Shown: positions 62,359-64,000 of the stretch, piece after piece
How positions within the stretch are numbered: the stretch's first letter is position 1
How the letters are laid out: every line of letters begins with the position of its first letter
Assembly (NCBI GenBank): GCA_018798825.1
Contig: CP076357.1
Location: forward strand, 310,001 to 374,000
Direction: 5' to 3'
Length of the DNA stretch: 64,000 nucleotides
DNA from: Ochrobactrum sp. BTU1
GTDB taxonomy: Bacteria > Pseudomonadota > Alphaproteobacteria > Rhizobiales > Rhizobiaceae
Made by a program: the position numbers and the translations under genes
The notes under the pieces: generated by a model
What the model was told of the DNA's origin: nothing
The model's input: the letters and a program-made list of their open reading frames with translations, nothing else
The model's database searches: none

Positions 62359-63639
62359 TTAGTTGAGCTGTGGCGCGACGTGACTTTGTTGCAGGGGGGT
62401 CGGTAGACCGACGGATTGATTTCGGATCCGGCAAAATGCCAACACTGGTGTCAGGAAGATTGCCATATGGATCCAGACAGGAATTACCCAGTCTGTTTGA
62501 TGTGAAATGGCATGCATCGCCGGCACGATTGACATCATATAAACAAGCTGCCCAAGCATCTCACCAGCCATCGCTGTTTCCCAGAGACGACGCATGATCC
62601 AAGCAAGGAGCAAAAATTTCAGCGCTCCGAAATACCAAAACGATTCGTATGCATCGACTAGTCCAGTTTCGGTTGTGCCTGTAGGGGGATTGTAGTCTCG
62701 GCCTGGCCGCGGAGTATCAAATTGCAAGGCATCTTTCAGCCTGGAACCAACGAGCTGCGCAGGAACAAACGTAAATATTACACGGTTCCAATGGAATTTT
62801 CCGTAGTCGAACTCGAGTCTTCGGTCTATCTCATCGATGCGCATCACAGCGTTACGCATCTCAAGCCCCCCACGCTCAAGTGTCTCCTTAAAATTTGTGG
62901 CGTAATCGATTTGCATTATGTCATCGAGAACAAAACCGGACGCTGCGCGCGTGATTTGGCGATAGTCCCCCATGCTTGTCATAAGAAACGTACCAGCGAG
63001 AACTCCAACGATCATGAGGACACGCGGAACAACGATACGTCGATAGAACCAGAAAGAGAGCAGTATCATCAATACGAGCTGTATGGCCTCGGCCCGCTTT
63101 CCGGTTACGACAATCCGGTCCAGATAGAAAATGAGGTCAAATGCAATAATTGCAAAGACAACCCATGACGGACGACGTACGAAACACAACAATGCGATGC
63201 CAAGTCCATAAGGCATGAGTTGTGCAAAGAAGAGATAAACGACAGGAATGCCCGTCATCTGCACGCCAATAGAAACATCGCCCGGCAACCGACTTAAAAG
63301 ATAGTAGAACACTCCCCCAAACCCAGACAGACCAGCTGCCGCCCAGATGAGGCGACGTTCGCTGAACCCCATGCGCAGAAGACCGAGTGGCTTCTTCGTC
63401 AGTTTCCAACCAATTGCTAGCATTGCAAGCGAAGCAATACCCATAAGCATCGTTTTGGCGTACGCACCCGATGGAAGGAACTGATCGTTCATAAGGGCTG
63501 GCATCTGTGGCAGAAGGAAACCAAAGGTCATTACGCCGGCCAGAAATGGAAACTGATACATGCGATCTGCTCGTAAAAGACCATTCGCAAGAAACCAGCT
63601 TACCAACCCGACAAATATCCACGTGAGGGATGTGTTCAT
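62359..63639 (-). CDS. Polytopic membrane protein, probable exopolysaccharide polymerase (Wzy-like)
   Basis: A 426-residue protein with about ten membrane helices and one larger soluble loop (about residues 220-330) containing RPGRDYNPPTGTTETG. Sequence similarity among Wzy polymerases is low, so the assignment rests on topology, length and position between an acetyltransferase gene and a YdcF-like gene in the cluster. I chose the ATG at 63639, preceded by GGAGAGAAGG, which also overlaps the upstream stop as ATGA. Confidence 0.7.
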   Translation of the reverse strand: MNTSLTWIFVGLVSWFLANGLLRADRMYQFPFLAGVMTFGFLLPQMPALMNDQFLPSGAYAKTMLMGIASLAMLAIGWKLTKKPLGLLRMGFSERRLIWAAAGLSGFGGVFYYLLSRLPGDVSIGVQMTGIPVVYLFFAQLMPYGLGIALLCFVRRPSWVVFAIIAFDLIFYLDRIVVTGKRAEAIQLVLMILLSFWFYRRIVVPRVLMIVGVLAGTFLMTSMGDYRQITRAASGFVLDDIMQIDYATNFKETLERGGLEMRNAVMRIDEIDRRLEFDYGKFHWNRVIFTFVPAQLVGSRLKDALQFDTPRPGRDYNPPTGTTETGLVDAYESFWYFGALKFLLLAWIMRRLWETAMAGEMLGQLVYMMSIVPAMHAISHQTDWVIPVWIHMAIFLTPVLAFCRIRNQSVGLPTPLQQSHVAPQLN

Positions 63640-64000
63640 CCTTCTCTCCCCCCAATAGCGCAAATATCAGAGGCACCGATGGACTGACTTGCAGCGAGGT
63701 AACCTAGAGAAATCCGGCCAGAGATTAGGTACCAGCCTAGTTTCACATATTCTTTAGTCACTAATTCTAAATCACTGGAAGACATAGGAAATCCAGCATG
63801 TGTTGGCTCACTGTTGATGGGCGAGGAACTAAACTGCATTTGAGGACAGACTGTCCGGAAGCTGGCGACAGCCCGCCGCGAATGATACCAATTTGTGACA
63901 ATCAGCGCCCTTCGGGCGTGCATCCTTCGCATAACAGGCGCGGAATAGAAGGCATTTTGCCAGGTGGTCCCTGATTTACATTCCACCAGGATGGCTGACG
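63636..64000 (-). CDS. YdcF/ElyC-like DUF218 protein (partial, 5' end outside the window)
   Basis: The frame is open to the right edge, so the gene begins outside. The visible 121 residues include AILVECKSGTTWQNAFYSAP and ARRALIVTNWYHSRRAVASF, the conserved core of the DUF218 family (YdcF, SanA, ElyC), proteins linked to envelope polysaccharide metabolism. It overlaps the polymerase-like gene by four bases (ATGA), so it belongs to the same operon. Confidence 0.85.
   Translation of the reverse strand, partial: SAILVECKSGTTWQNAFYSAPVMRRMHARRALIVTNWYHSRRAVASFRTVCPQMQFSSSPINSEPTHAGFPMSSSDLELVTKEYVKLGWYLISGRISLGYLAASQSIGASDICAIGGREG

Noticed and set aside
1..64000. CRISPR arrays, tRNA or rRNA genes, insertion sequences and prophage genes
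   Set aside because: I looked for regularly spaced repeats, cloverleaf-like segments, transposase or integrase motifs and terminal repeats and found none that were convincing.

Overview
The window looks like chromosomal or chromid DNA of an alphaproteobacterium of the order Hyphomicrobiales, most like the Brucella/Ochrobactrum group. The basis is the dense set of peptide, osmolyte and siderophore ABC importers, the moderate base composition, an alpha-r14-type small RNA with three anti-Shine-Dalgarno loops, and a fucose-type exopolysaccharide cluster. This placement is an impression from gene content; no database search was possible. I saw no rRNA, tRNA, CRISPR array, insertion sequence or phage gene.

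Layout. (1) 1-9.6 kb: a class III aminotransferase, a peptide-type ABC importer (binding protein, permease broken by a one-base frameshift, second permease, fused double ATPase), an Lrp-type regulator, a DAO-family FAD oxidoreductase, and an AraC-type remnant. (2) 10-11.3 kb: a fosmidomycin-resistance-type MFS pump. (3) 11.4-22.1 kb: a second peptide-type importer split into two divergent halves around a LysR regulator. One half also carries an M55 D-aminopeptidase, an SxxK serine hydrolase and an alpha-oxoamine synthase; matching 15-bp palindromes precede both halves. (4) 22-28.4 kb: half of an RND pump, a small secreted protein, a FecBCD-type iron or siderophore importer and an FkbM methyltransferase. 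(5) 28.4-35.3 kb: a GGDEF-EAL sensor with a cysteine-free periplasmic partner, a broken CYTH gene, a DUF1643 gene, a cystathionine gamma-synthase-type enzyme and the small RNA. (6) 35.5-48.1 kb: the most interesting region, described below. (7) 48.1-64 kb: a Crp/Fnr regulator, a LuxR-type regulator, and an exopolysaccharide locus (Wzc/Wza-like export, GDP-fucose synthesis, three glycosyltransferases, WcaF-like acetyltransferase, polymerase-like membrane protein, YdcF-like protein) running off the right edge. Two tiny membrane-protein genes lie inside it.

The 35.5-48.1 kb region combines a YehZYXW-type quaternary-amine importer, a LysR-like regulator with two DNA-binding domains, and a five-gene operon. 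The operon encodes an ammonia-lyase relative that has lost the Ala-Ser-Gly prosthetic-group motif, a hydantoinase-like amidohydrolase, an M20 carbamoylase-type amidase, a DUF917 protein and a urocanase paralogue. These five activities match, step for step, conversion of ergothioneine to glutamate: trimethylamine elimination, thiourocanate hydration, sulfur removal from a thiohydantoin, hydantoin opening and decarbamoylation. I infer an ergothioneine uptake and catabolism island. The individual steps are known from other bacteria, but this gene assembly and the assignments of the DUF917 protein and the transporter are inference.

Several genes are decayed or carry possible sequence errors: two frameshifts lie in G4 runs where the family sequence predicts G5, the CYTH gene has a nonsense codon plus a frameshift, and the RND pump lacks its first half.
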